Shown: positions 11,360 to 22,620 of the stretch, piece by piece
Layout of the letters: every line of letters begins with the position of its first letter
Position numbering within the stretch: position 1 is the stretch's first letter
Assembly: GCF_007655135.1 (NCBI RefSeq)
Contig: NC_045129.1
Coordinates: 12,648,001-12,712,000 of the forward strand
Reading direction: 5' to 3'
Source of the DNA: Punica granatum
Taxonomy: Eukaryota; Streptophyta; Magnoliopsida; Myrtales; Lythraceae
Length of the DNA: 64,000 bases
Program-made: the position numbers and the translations under genes
The notes under the pieces: generated by a model
Database searches by the model: none
What the model saw: the letters and a program-made list of their open reading frames with translations, nothing else
Told to the model about the DNA's origin: nothing

Positions 11360-11880
11360 TGCTTTCTGATTTCTTCTTTTGCACATGATTTTCCTTTTCA
11401 AGTTCAAGACTTTTCATTCATGTCTTTCTCTGCAAATGATTTGAATTTATTATTATTTAAACGTGATTCGGAGTCGGTGATGACCGATTAGCAAATACCA
11501 TCAAACTCTGAAACCCTTTGATGATACTCATAATCAACTGTCTCTGAGCCATCTTCGTCTGCTGATTGCTATTTCAAAAAATCTTCAATTTTTTCGGGTT
11601 TTTGCAATCGGAATTTGGGAATGGGGACATTGTTTGATCAGAAAAGGCAACAAATTAGAGTCACTGGTGCGCTCGAATCGATAGCGCATTCAGCGCTGTA
11701 CGTTGCCGATAAAGACGGTAGCTGAGATTCTTGCGTTTGCCTCTCTTTCACCGGAGGCTTACGCATTCAGATGCTTCCACATCTTAAAACAATGACAATG
11801 TCTCATTCTTTTTGCAATCGTTTGAATGAATGATATAAATTAAAAAAAAAAATTCATTTTTTAATGTGAGTAAAAATGTC
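10720..11880 (+). repeat. Segment duplicated at 34898-35858; includes a likely 5' exon
   Basis: This block is present again at 34898-35858 with high similarity. The second copy lacks roughly 200 bp (about 11005-11222). That missing piece looks like a promoter and 5' untranslated exon: a CTTCTTTCTTCTTCCTCTTC pyrimidine tract, CAAACCCTAATTCG, and a possible splice donor GCAG/TGAGT or CAG/GTGAGT-like at about 11230. No protein can be recognised downstream. An (ATT)n microsatellite at 11318-11359 differs in length from the other copy. The host gene the exon once served is unknown. Confidence 0.6.
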
Positions 11881-13294
11881 GATTGAACTGGTAAGTGGTG
11901 ACCCCTTAAAGTAAGTAAAGTAAATATGCAGACGTGCACAGCCTCGATCTTGGGCTAACCTGGTTGGTTATATACCGGAAGAAAGGCTGGAAATGGACTC
12001 GTCATACCGAAAGTTGGGCTGGATAAGTATCGAAAATTTTGGTATGCACTCAATCCCTACGATCAACTCTCGTCGAGATGTGGAATGACATGGAAATGAC
12101 TGATCTGACCTATGATTTTCTCAGGGATTGCTGCGGACAATTTCAAAATTAAGATGATAAGGTGCTTAGGGTCATGAATGCAAGCTGAAGATGTAGGAAT
12201 TTGACAAAATGGGGGTGTGTCTGATGTGGAGGGAATGAACCCTATTTGATAAGAATATGCTACTTTTCTATGCTCATAATGTTCTCATTTTTCTCAATCG
12301 GTTGGTCGCGGTCTCCATTGGCCATTGCGCTTTGCACATGGGTTTTGAATAGTGAGGGGGCGAATGCCTTATTTATTTTGTCTTTCCTGTCATTTAATAA
12401 TAGATTTTCATTAATACTCTATTATAATTATTTTTATAATCAATTTTTTAATAATAATTTTTTTTATATTTTTACATTTATATATATATACATATTAATT
12501 TTTTAATAATAAAATTTTCATTTACTTTCACATTTATATATTTATTAACATTTACAATTATTGCATAAAATAAAGTTGAGTTGGATCATCCAACTCGAGA
12601 TATAAATGCAAGCTTGAGGATTTAATTAAGGATGAACGATAATGATGTTTTTGTTTTTTACCTATCCTGAGACTATTTTGTGATTGAATCAACCCAATCA
12701 TAATAAATGACTTACTTATATGCATAATAGCAGTGATACACAATCATAAATTATTCGGAAAATAGATTTTTTGAATCATATCATATTATTATTGCTATAA
12801 CACCAATATGTGAGAAATTATTAAATTTACCGAAAGGAAAAGCCAATAAGTAGGGGGAAACATTAACAATTATTGTTGCTTACAATTATTTTATCTTTGG
12901 GCGTGAATAAGTGGAAATCATTGGCCTTACGTAGGGGACAAGTTGGATAAGAGAGCAAAACATGTCGATAGTATCCAACTTCCTTTGGGTTCGGATGGAC
13001 CGGTTGCATGCATTTGATTATTATTATTATTTTTAGAAACCATTTTCTTTAATATTTTCATGAACACAATAAATAAATGAAGAGAGTTTCTCGTATCAAC
13101 TTGACGGCAATGATGATCATACAAAAAAATTTCTCCTCTGGGTAGATTAAAAGGCTCGTATGCCAATTTACTTATTAAGAACCCCGATAAATATAATATA
13201 TATTATGAACTCTATATTCAATTCTCCACTTTAGTGCTTCTAATTTCAAATTAACTTTCTTTATGCATTAATTGACCTAGTGGATATGAAATAT
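11881..13294. other. Non-coding stretch, no gene recognised
   Basis: No domain is recognisable on either strand. A region at about 12400-12560 is almost pure A/T with TTTAATAATAA-type repeats. At about 12925-13010 some GC-richer text (GGGACAAGTTGGATAAGAG ... CCAACTTCC) may be a small transposon scrap. Confidence 0.45.
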
Positions 13295-13706
13295 GATTTT
13301 TCATATTTTATCAATTTTAGCATAATTTTTTTGACTCAAAAATACACAAATTATCGATTTGATTTCAATTTTAGTACGAAGTCAACTTTTCTGTTAATTT
13401 TAAATAGAATTTGTTGGCACGTACTATCGATGTCATGTGACACATGATGATTTGTCGAGTGGGACCCATAGAACATGAAATGTGAGAATCCCCACTTTGG
13501 GGATCCTTCGAATTTCATTTGCGACCCCAATTGGGTGATGGTGGCCACTGACGAAGTCGTGGTATCAATAGTACATGTCAGTAATTTCCATTAAAATCAG
13601 CAAAAAGCTGACGTCGTGTTAAAATTGATATCAAATCCATAATTTATGCATTTTTAGGTTAAGGAAAAAAATTTCTGCTAGAATTGATAAAACGTGAAAA
13701 TTTTGT
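13295..13706. mobile_element. MITE with ~100-bp terminal inverted repeats
   Basis: The left arm (TTCATATTTTATCAATTTTAG ... AAATTATCGATTTGATTTCA) and the reverse complement of the right arm (TTCACGTTTTATCAATTCTAG ... AAATTATGGATTTGATATCA) align over about 100 bp. The central 200 bp are less AT-rich and include GTGGGACCCATAG. There is no coding capacity; the superfamily was not assigned and no clear target duplication was seen. Confidence 0.7.
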
Positions 13707-14637
13707 ATCTTTTAAGTAATTAACCTTATAAAATATTAAAGATATCTTCGTCCAAGAATATGTATATTTTGTAATAATAAAATAAAATGAGATGGGTTTG
13801 CCCTTTCTAAGATCAATTTATAAGTAAAAAAAATTAAATTAATTAATTTGATGATTTTAAACCCATGAATCTCTTTTATACTAAAAAAAAAATTTCCTAA
13901 GTTGCTTCTAAAGAATGAGAAAAAAAAATCAAAGATATAAAATTCATAAATAAATATGTATATGTATGATATATATCAAGAATTAATTGTAGTAATCTCA
14001 AGTGGCCTTTTTCCTAAAACCAACCGGTCCATTTGAGCTAATCAATGGCTCTTCAAAGTCCATAGGCTGAACCCATTTTTTGACCACTTAGAGGAGCCCA
14101 TTTCTTTGACGCTTGGGCTGAACAACCAGCATTTGCATGATATGGTAAAAGACCGTGGGAATAGATTCGAACTCGGGATCTCATGGTGTTAACTAACTGA
14201 GAGTGAGGTGGAGTACTATTGGATGAAACTAATTTGGTTTGCTTGAACTGCATTCACTTTCACTAGTAGATGCGTGTAGCATATCGAAGATTAGTATGGA
14301 TTGTTGAGATTGGTTCGATTAGAGTAATAACGAACGATCATTCATATGAAGGCAAACCCCCATATGTAAATGCAAATCAGATATGGTCTGAGTAAGTAAA
14401 ATCATCTACATAAATAGTGGATGAGAATAAGATGGCATTTTATCAATTATTAAGCAAAATTTCTAAGCCTGCATCGAGATGTTTCAATCGAATGTGTGCA
14501 TGCCTCGGCATCACTCCGTAATAAATCAAGTGACTTACTGGCGATGTGAGAGAGGAAATCATTTAGAGAACTGTTAGTCCTAACGGTAATAATATCTTTT
14601 TCATGATGATTAAGAAATCTAGAATCTTTCTCGTTGA
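13707..14637. other. Non-coding stretch with a possible tRNA-derived scrap
   Basis: The first 300 bp are AT-rich with no features. Around 14150-14200, read on the minus strand, 'GAGATCCCGAGTTCGAATCT' resembles a pol III B box (GTTCGAATCT), so a tRNA-related SINE fragment is possible. No A box, tail or target duplication could be fixed. From 14450 to the LINE 3' end no known domain is visible. Confidence 0.35.
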
Positions 14638-14666
14638 TTTTTTTTTTCGCTGAATAAAATAATTTA

Positions 14667-15000
14667 TTAATAAGTGGTAGTGTTGACATCGATTCCTAGG
14701 CTAAAAGAAGGATAACCCTGAATAGTACATAATGATTGAAAATTTGACAACGAGCCATAATGACCCAAGTCATGAGCTGGGGAGTTATCCGACTTAGGGA
14801 TCCATGAACAGAACCAGTCTGAAAAGTATTTTAGGGTAGTACATATATCCGAAACTAAGCTCTTAATCTCCCACGACGAGTTTTGTGGGTGCAAAATAGC
14901 GTCAACTAGCAGCAAGGCATCACATCGAAGCCAGATTTTCTTCAGACCTCTTTCAGCAGCAATATTTAGAGCTAGGAGGGCCGCTCGAGCTTATGCCTGG
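14667..15000 (-). pseudogene. LINE RNase H domain
   Basis: On the minus strand, reading down from 15000, one finds ARAALLALNIAAERGLKKIWLRCDALLLVDAIL followed by a C-terminal part with SDNSPAHDL. This matches the RNase H domain that closes many plant LINE polyproteins (E and D catalytic positions within A-R-AL-LA / CDA). The final catalytic His/Asp area is present as AHDL. Frameshifts separate it from the rest of the polyprotein. Confidence 0.65.
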
Positions 15001-15403
15001 AGAGGATTGTCTTCACGCGATGCTTTGAACCAAGAAAGAGCTCGTGGGCTATGCGGATGGTGGAGAACTCCCGAAAGGCATGATCTGCTACTGTTCCAGG
15101 AAGCGTTTGTACTGATGATTGACCAATTTTGTCCAGTAAGCTCCCGCGATGCTTCAAGTTGTAGCGATCGTTTATGTGAGTTTTCCACCTATTGTGACTT
15201 GTTGCGTCCTCTTGTGTTGTGTTCTCTGAACGACCTCTGAATCCTTTTGATTGCTTCAAGTAAGCTAGCAGTTTATCCTGTATGCAAAACATCGTTACGT
15301 GAGTTTCACAGTTGGTATAAAGTTAGTGCTGCATAAAGGGAAAACTCAATCTTATCAGAGAAATTTGAAGAAAATCTGTGTGGAGGGCAAACAACAAAGT
15401 TTA

Positions 15404-15802
15404 TCAAATCCTTTGGACTGGAACACGAGATGGCGCTTGAATGAATATTCCAAGGTGATTCTCTCCAAGTAACACGATAAAAAATTCAATCTCCGTAGAT
15501 ATGTTCAATTTTATCGGAGTTGGTTTGGCAAAGAGAATACAGAGTGTTTTCTTCACTAAACTAGGAGAGGCTTTCACTCGCAATTCTCCAAAGATGAAGT
15601 TTAAAACGTTCATGAATTTTGAGATTCCAAATGGCTTTCCATACTGCTCCACTATGATTTTGGAATCTATGATGCTAGTCAATAAGGTAGAAGGATTTAA
15701 CAGAATGCTTTCCCGAAGTATTTGGAGTCCAAATCGTCGAGTCTTCGTAGTCTTCCTGGGGGAGGTGTATCTTGAGAATGTTTTCCACGGTTTCGCATTC
15801 AA
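15404..15802 (-). pseudogene. LINE zf-RVT linker region, frameshifted
   Basis: The longest open frame here is not the original one. In a different minus-strand frame around 15690-15590 the text reads AVWKAIWNLKIHERFKLHLWRIASESL, the hallmark of the zf-RVT region between reverse transcriptase and RNase H in plant LINEs. The long overlapping frames on both strands are therefore chance products of an old, frameshifted coding region. Confidence 0.65.
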
Positions 15803-15929
15803 AGAGGTTCGAGATTAGAGGAACGTTCTATCTCTTCGAGTGGAAGAGCATCAAATCACGGACTTTTAGCTCCAGATTTAGAGCAACATTTGCCTTGGGG
15901 GAGGCTTTGTGGTCCTTCTTGCCTGATAT

Positions 15930-17911
15930 TCATGGGTCTAGCCATGTTGAAGTTGTTGAGCCATCCCCTACAGAGAAACAAGTACTATCATGGATGGTGT
16001 TCTTGCACCATTGGAGACCTTTCCATATAGGAGAGGGAGATGAGGGATTAGAAGATTTTAGAAAGTTACCATACTTCGCCTTGAGGGTCCTACCAGCGAG
16101 GGTATCGTTTGATTTGGTTAAAGCCCATGCAATTTTGGATAGCATCGCTTTATTGGAGTCTTCCGCTCTTCGAAAGCCGAGACCTCCTTTTGATCTCGGT
16201 TGGCATATAGAGTCCCAACTCGTAGGAGCAAAGTAGCTGCTTTCTTCCTTGTTTGCCCCCCACCAAAACCTCCTTGTCACTTTGTCGATAGAGTTTAATG
16301 TGAATTTTTGGGAGTCGGAAAAGTGACATTGAGTAAATTGGTGTGCTTCTTATTACTGATTTGATAAGAGTAGCTCTACTCGCCCAAGATAGTGCTCTTG
16401 TCTTCCATGATGCTAGCTTGCTCTTGATTTTGTCAATGATGAATTGAAAAGATTCTTTCTTTCTCCTTTTAATGAATAGAGGGTTACCAAGATATTTAGC
16501 GTCTTCCTTCAGTTTTCGCATACCCATAATGGCTTTTGTAATCCTCTTCGTATCAGCATTCGCATTCTTGGAGAAGAAGAGTCCTGATTTGGAGCGGTTT
16601 ATTTCTTGACCCGACCAAGAGCAAAATTTGTTAAGAATGCCTTCAATGCTTCTGATGTTTGCCTCTGATTCTTTTGATAAGATGAGGAGGTCGTCAACAA
16701 ACATAAGATGAGAGATTTGGGGACCTCCTCTGCTTATTTGAATGCCCTTGATTTCTCCGTTGACTTCAGCCCTGTATAGAAGTCGTGAGAGAACTTCCAT
16801 TGAGATAACAAAGAGATAGGGAGAGATGGGGTCGCCCTGTCTGATACCTCTAGTAGGCGAAAAGTGACCGTAGGGCGAGCCATTTAACAGGATTGAGAAT
16901 GTGGGCGAAGATATACATTGATACAGATCCATGTTATGAAAGTCGGGTGAAAGCCCAATTTTTTGAGGATCTTAATGATGAAGCTCCATTCTAGTTTATC
17001 GAATGCTTTCATGAAATCTATTTTCATCCCGACCCAACCCTTGCGGGCCTTCATTTTCCTCATTGTGTGTAGAATCTCATGGGCTAGTAGACTGTTTTCG
17101 TTTATCCATCTTCCTTCGATTAAGGCTGTTTGGTTTGGTGAGATGATTTTGTGGAGCAGAGCCTTAAGCCTATTAGCAATGATCTTTGAGATGACTTTGT
17201 AGCTCACATTGCATAGGCTAATGGGTCTGATGTCTTTGAAAGTGGAGGCTCCTTGGCGTTTCAGTGTGAGGCAGATGAAGGTGTTGTTCCACTCCTTGAG
17301 AATGTGATTTTATCTAAAGGGATAGCCTCTGGAAGGAGTGGCTTCACTGTATCTCCATAATGCTTGTGGAATAATGCTGGCATTCCATCTGGGCCAAGCG
17401 CTTTGAGGTTTGGGATTGAGTTCAAGACCATGAGAATTTCCTTGTCGTACGGGATTTGGATAAGGTTCGCATTCTCTATATCTAGAATGGTGGGGTTGAT
17501 GAGACCTTCCAAATCCTCGGGTATATGAGGGTGGGAGGTATTAAAGAGCTCTTGGAAATTCTTGAGAAAATAGTTGCCTATTCCTTCATGATCATGTTTC
17601 CATTCCCTTTCATTGTCTTTTATGGCAGCGATGTGGTTTGACCTTTGACGGATGATGGTTGATAGATGGAAGAATTTGGAATTTATGTCTCCTTCCTTCA
17701 ACCATAATTCCCTCGATTTTTGGCGCCATATGAGATCCTTCCTTAAGAGATTTTCTTCTAAATCTGCAACGAGTTTTTCTTCCTGCTCCTTGGTTTCAGC
17801 AGTGGGAAGCATTCCTTGGATCTCTTGGAGTCTTTCCATAATTCCTGCAGTGTTAGTGTCACAAAATCCAAATATCTCTTTGTTCCATCTCCTAAGATCA
17901 TTCTTTACCAA
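15930..17911 (-). pseudogene. LINE reverse transcriptase, split by frameshifts
   Basis: The domain copies the element's RNA into DNA at the target nick. Three overlapping pieces carry it: 17911-17261 (WLKEGDINSKFFH ... LGPDGMPALFHKHYG), 17207-16884 (ISKIIANRLK..., SPNQTALIEGR, GMKIDFMKAFDKLEW) and 16932-16150 (TRGIRQGDPISPYLFVISMEVLSRLL, HLMFVDDLLIL). The catalytic pair is FVDD instead of the usual FADD of plant LINEs. A further piece, 16280-15930, has FWWGANKEE ... SWDSICQPRSKGGLGFR, the standard continuation after the polymerase. Frame breaks near 17290, 16920 and 16250 show decay. Confidence 0.88.
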
Positions 17912-18187
17912 TTTTAATTTGGAGGAGAACTGGAACGCCTTTGAACCATGTGTAGTTCTATTCCATGCATTTTTAACAATCTCCTTACTAGTATGATCTT
18001 GGGTCCAGGCTTTCTCAAAACGAAAAAGGTTTTGGTTTAAAAGACGAGTCCATCCAGAGTTTTAAAAGAATTGGATTATGATCTGATCTCACTTAAGGGA
18101 GGTGTAGCACTCCCGCTCTAGGGAAAACAACTCTCCATTCATTATTAGCAATGGCCCTATCTAGTCTTTGTTTTATGGAAGCAAGGC

Positions 18188-18751
18188 CTAGTCTTTTATT
18201 TCTCCAAGTAAAGGGATTGCTCGTAAAACCATATCTACACATCTTAACTGGAATAGAAAGGTATCTAGATAGGAACGTGAGGATGATGCAAAGGAAAGAC
18301 CTCCAATCTTATCAGAAGCAGAGTGGATTTCATTGAAATCTCCTATAATTAGCCAAGGTTGTTCAATAGAATTTGCAAGTACAGCAAGCTCAGCCCAAAA
18401 CTTCGGTTTTTCATGCATATAGGGAGGACCATAAATAGCAGTAAGTAACCAGGAGGCAGGCATGACAGGATGATCAATGCTAGCATGTATATAAAATGGA
18501 GAAGATTTGAGAATTGTTACCTTGACCTTAGTGTTCCAGAGCAGGCATAGTCTACCTGCTGAATTGGTGCATTCAATCGAGAAGACGCTATTAAGGTTGC
18601 AACGCTTAGCAATTTTCTCGCAGTGGTCAGAGGTAGCCTTCGTTTCGGATAGAAATATCATGCTCGGACTGTGCTTTCGAGCGAGGAGACGTAAAGCTCG
18701 AATTGTCGGTTTTCCTCTAATACCCCAACAGTTCCATGTTAGAAGACTCAT
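18188..18751 (-). pseudogene. LINE apurinic-type endonuclease
   Basis: The domain nicks target DNA to prime reverse transcription. MSLLTWNCWGIRGKPT at the start, then FLSETK (catalytic Glu), AIYGPPY and WLIIGDFNEI (Asp/Asn pair) are the ordered motifs of the exonuclease-endonuclease-phosphatase fold in L1-type LINEs. The frame stops after 187 codons, before the final SDH motif. That motif is found further on, in a different frame near 18080 (VRSDHNP), so a frameshift near 18190-18330 separates the two parts. Confidence 0.88.
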
Positions 18752-19577
18752 GGCTGTATTGAGGGCTTGATAAGGCCCGCCTCCTCGGCCATTGGATTAT
18801 CCTCTATATTAGATTCACGCTCCATCTCCTCATCGTAAAAATCGGCTAGCATTTGTGGCTGATATGAAGGTGCTTCGGTTTGCATGTGATTTCTTTGGTT
18901 GTTTCCCAAACCGGGGAAAGAAGTCTGCAGAATTCCAATTAGTTTCCATAACTTCATTGAGGGTGTTCGCTATTTTATTGAAAGTACTTGGGAGAGGGCC
19001 CGTGAGCGTGAGGAGATCTTCTACTGATATCTCGAATTTGAGTTTTCTCCTAGGGAAAGTGATTAGGATTTCCTCGCTAGTATTTCCACTTTTCTGGTTC
19101 TGCTGGAGTTGAAACTGACGGGCTGGGCCGGCATTGGGCTTTTTTCCCAGAGCGAGCTGTTGTTAGGTGGATTAGGCCTGACTGGACACGAGCCTTGGCT
19201 GTTGAGCGGGCAGGCTTGAGAGTCCGGGTGGGCCGTGTTCATGCGGCGGGCCGGATTGATTGGAGATTCTGGCATCTTGTAATGGGCTTCTTCTTGGGCT
19301 TGTTGCTCGATTAGCCCTGAGTAGAGGGAGTCCATTCCTATTTCCTAGGCCTCCCTGCTCTTCCCCGCTCCCTTCTTTCTTGGGACAAAATTGGGATTTG
19401 TCTTGTGCAGGTAGTCGCTGTCAGCTTCGAAGGAGGAGACTTGCTTTGAGCCTCCAATGGTCAGAAGGATGGGAGTGTTGTCAGGGTACAATCTGTCTAC
19501 AAAATTCAATGTGGTCGAAGAGTCCCTTCCGTTCGTCAGGTCTTCATCTGGTAAGTCGAGCCCTGGTTTCTGGGTAG

Positions 19578-20510
19578 TCATGCCTCGACGGGGGTGGGGG
19601 CACCCAGGGTAGGGTTAGTGGCTAAGCTCGAAGCTTGGGACTTAGAGACTGGGGAGACAACTGGATGGGTTTGTGGTGGTAGGAGATCGTTCTGTGGGTT
19701 GAATCTCATCCAGGGACTGTAGAGATTTTGAGTGGCCGGGGCTTCCGATTCGCAGTGTGTTTGATCGTGGCTGAGAACCCCACAATCGTAGCAAAACGTC
19801 TTTAAGTGTTCAAATTTGAAGAATACCCAAGTAGTAGCTCCATTGTTCCTCCTGATTAGATGACCTGGGCATAAAGGTTTTTGAACAGGTACCTTGATTA
19901 GGGCTCTCGGGGTGATGTACCACTTCGGTAGGGAAGGTGAGTCTTTCCAGTCTATGTCCTGGACAAGTCCTGCTCTTTGAGCTAGTTTAGTGATATTTCC
20001 ACGGGAAAGCATTTCAGGTGGGATACCCCTTATCTGGATCCAGAATGAGATAGAGTCGAGTTGAACTTCCTCTAGAGATAATCCTCTGTCCCAGTGTGCT
20101 ATCATCATGTGAGCACCTTGGACTGACCACACCCGATCTCTCTCGACATACTCCACATTTGTCCCTAAATAGGCTTATGATGATATCGTTCGTGTACTTC
20201 TTAGGTGTGATGGGGACTCCTTTCCTTGTATTCCATGCTTGAAGTAGTCGGGGAATGATGGCTTTTGGGGGAGGTGGTCTATAGCCGAACGGCTTGATGT
20301 GGAAGGTTAAGGGGATTGTGTCATGCGGTTCTTCTTCATTTGACCAGTGGAGATAGTCATAGAATCTTATAATTATTGATTTCCTCCTAATTCCTACGGT
20401 GGACGGTGATTCTAGTTTTCCAGCCAGCCGAAAAGAGGTGGAGGTGCTAAGAAAATAGTAAGGGCTGTGTCATTGGAGAATGTGGAAGCTATTTTTGGAT
20501 TGCACGTCTG
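19578..20510 (-). pseudogene. LINE ORF1 (DUF4283 / CCHC zinc knuckle), broken
   Basis: ORF1 of plant L1 elements binds the RNA. The clear part (20156-19578) has a DUF4283-like beginning (VWSVQGAHMMIAHWDRGLSLEEVQLDSISFWIQIRGIPPEM) and a zinc knuckle FCYDCGVLSHDQTHC near residue 127. The N-terminal part upstream (about 20510-20157) continues in another frame (…WNTRKGVPITPKKYTNDIIISLFRDKC-like text). A proline-rich linker follows the knuckle and the endonuclease ORF starts about 830 bp further on. Confidence 0.8.
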
Positions 20511-20980
20511 GCCTCAGTTACCTGCCGGTGAAGTGGGTTCAGTAGCAGGCCCGCTTATGGCTGGGAGTGGTTTTTTTTGAAGCCTTAATAAGCATGCTAC
20601 AATTCCTCAGCGCTCTATAGACCCAATATTGGCAGCCTGTAATGTGATTGTGAGCTTGCAGCATCTTATTTCTCGTGAAGCTGATCCTTTAGATTCACAA
20701 GAGAGCTAAACACCCTTTCCCTTTTTATGTCATTAACTCGATCCAAGAAATCCAGTATTATTCTCGGGACTAGATTTATTTGATTATAAGCTGGTCTGAT
20801 GATGTTTCGATGATAGGTGCAAGAAATTTTGTCATTGGAAACAGTACTTTTGCTCCGAAGTCATTAAAATTTCTTCTAGTGAAGTTTGCTGGTATACCAA
20901 AATATGTCTTGGCCCAACTCTCCCATTATGTGATTCATATGTTCTTGATCGACTTATGTTGATGCTTTCTTAGTTTTTGC

Positions 20981-22160
20981 TTGCAGAGTTATAGTACAGT
21001 TCTTCCTTTCGCTAGATGGTGCTGTGACAAGAAAGGTCACAGATCTGCTGATTGCAGACTCCCAAAGAGGAAAAAGGACTATGAAGCAAACATGGTTAAT
21101 GAGATGGCTCGAGATATGGTAGACATCAACCTATCAGCCGTGATTTCAGAAGTGAACCTCATTGGGTCCAACCAGAAGGAATGGTGGCTCGATACCGATG
21201 TCATCAGATATGTGTGCTCAAACAGAGACCTGTTCACTATGCTCGAACCGGTTATTGGGGAGAGGATCTATATGGGAAACTCTTCCCATTCTGCTGTTGA
21301 AGGTCAAGGCAAGGTGGTTTTAAAGATGACTTTAGGAAAGGAGCTAACTCTGAACAACGTATTGTACGTACCTGAGATTCGGAAGAATTTAGTTTTCGGG
21401 TCATTGTTAAACAAACATGGGTTCATGATGGTTTTTGAGTTAGACAAAGTTATTTTGTCCCAGTCTAGAATATATGTAGGAAAGGGATATGTATGCGATG
21501 GGCTTTTTAAACTCAATGTAATGACCATAATCAATAAGAATTCTGGTTCTTCTGCGTATTTGATTGAGTCTCATGATTTGTAGCATGGAAGACTAGGTCA
21601 TGTTAATTATAATACTTTGCATAGATTAATTAACTTGAATCACATACCTACATTCCAAATTGATTCACGGCACAAATATGAAATTAGTGTTGAGGTAAAA
21701 TTGACAAAGTCACCCTTTCAAACGATTGAAAGGAACACCAAGCCACTTGATCTAATTCATAATGATGTATGCGATTTAAAGTTCGCAACAATAAGAGGTG
21801 GTAATGATTATTTTATTGCATTTATCGATGATAGTACAAGATACTGTTATGTATATTTGTTGAAAAGCAAAGATGAGACCATAGAGAAATTTGTTCTCTA
21901 TAAAAATGAAGTTGAGAATCAACTTAACAAGAAAATCAAGAGATTGAGGAGTGACAGAAGAGGCGAATACGTAAAGTTTTTTCGGGGAATTCTGTGCACA
22001 ATACAGAATTATACATGAAGTGACTGCACCCTATTCACCCCAATCGAATTGTGTTATTGAACGCAAAAATCACACGTTGAAAGACATGATGAATGCGATG
22101 TTATTAAATTCAGGATTACCTCAACATATGTTCTTTGGAGGGGGGAAGTGTTGCGGATTA
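20981..22160 (+). pseudogene. Ty1/copia gag-pol fragment
   Basis: In order along the plus strand: a zinc knuckle WCCDKKGHRSADC whose first Cys is replaced (Arg), the protease site WWLDTDV with Asp-Thr-Asp where DTG is expected, CSNRDLF, LTLNNVLYVPEIRKNL, the GAG-pre-integrase motif HGRLGHVNY after a TAG at 21581-21583, and the integrase core with LDLIHNDVCD, YFIAFIDDSTRY and LRSDRRGEY (two catalytic Asp). After a frameshift comes APYSPQSNCVIERKN (catalytic Glu). Sequence then jumps from MFFGG to GGGGGAAGTGTTG, which looks like a polypurine tract next to an LTR start, so reverse transcriptase and RNase H are deleted. It sits inside the intron of the amidohydrolase relic. Confidence 0.85.
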
Positions 22161-22195
22161 CCTCAAAATAAGGGATATAAATAAGAAATGAATTT

Positions 22196-22410
22196 TGCTT
22201 TAAATATTCAGAAATGGACCCACCATAGGTCTCTAGCCGTCTGAGGAAGGATAATTTTATTTGTTGTTTTTATCTGGTTTGAGCTTCTCCTGCAATAAAA
22301 TTTTGTGTTTAGATATTAAAAAATGAAGCCATCATAAGGCTCGAGCATTCTGTGGAAGGTTAATTTTCTTCGTTCTTCTATCTGTGTTGAGCTTCCCATT
22401 GTTGAGCTTC
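22196..22410 (+). repeat. Tandem duplication in the relic's intron
   Basis: Two copies of about 115 bp lie end to end, starting at about 22199 (TTTAAATATTCAGAAATGGA) and about 22312 (TTTAGATATTAAAAAATGAA). Both continue with a C-rich phrase, TCT(G)-GGAAGG-TAATTTT and TTGAGCTTC. A 14-base direct repeat, TTGAGCTTCCCATT, follows at 22387-22415. This is intron sequence of the amidohydrolase relic downstream of the copia fragment. Confidence 0.6.
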
Positions 22411-22620
22411 CCATTGGTTTACAAGTTATGACTTTCAGGTTGTTCCTGTTGCAACATTCCAAGGAGGTGGAGCTTTTAATGTCATTCCTGATTTTGTGAC
22501 AATGGGAGGCACCTTTCGAGCATTTTCTGTCGAAAGGCTTATGCAATTAAAGCAGCAGATTCAGAAGGTCATCACAAGGCAGGCTGCTGTTCAGAGATGC
22601 AATGCAACAGTTGATTTCCT

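Larger units (their letters stand above)
14638..20575 (-). mobile_element. L1-type LINE retrotransposon, near full length, decayed
   Basis: Read on the minus strand, the order is that of plant L1 elements: ORF1 with a DUF4283-like region and a CCHC-type zinc knuckle (about 20510-19578), apurinic-type endonuclease (18751-18188), reverse transcriptase (17911-16150), zf-RVT region (about 15700-15600) and RNase H (about 15000-14667). It ends in AATAAATTATTTTATTCAGCG and a 10-base A tail (T run at 14638-14647). The 5' limit is placed just before the amidohydrolase-like exon at 20590 and is approximate. Many stops and frameshifts separate the domains, so it cannot move itself. Target duplications were not found. 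Confidence 0.88.
20590..22620 (+). pseudogene. IAA-amino acid hydrolase ILR1/IAR3-like, partial relic
   Basis: Enzymes of this M20 peptidase family release free auxin from amino-acid conjugates in the endoplasmic reticulum. Two exon pieces are recognisable. Exon A (20590-20700) reads [37 protein letters not shown]. Exon B (22439-22620), right after a TTTCAG acceptor, reads VVPVATFQGGGAFNVIPDFVTMGGTFRAFSVERLMQLKQ ... QRCNATVDF. These join at the usual family boundary DSQ/VV. The donor after exon A reads GAGAGC instead of GTGAGC, so splicing is lost. No upstream or downstream exons were found: the LINE abuts exon A on the left and unrelated sequence follows exon B. The intron contains a copia fragment. 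Confidence 0.82.

Noticed and set aside
14140..14220. tRNA-like sequence with GTTCGAATCT on the minus strand
   Set aside because: Only a B-box-like motif; no cloverleaf, A box or target duplication could be found.
15501..16236. Plus-strand open frames of 105-154 codons
   Set aside because: They are opposite-strand shadows of the LINE reverse-transcriptase and zf-RVT regions, whose motifs read on the minus strand.
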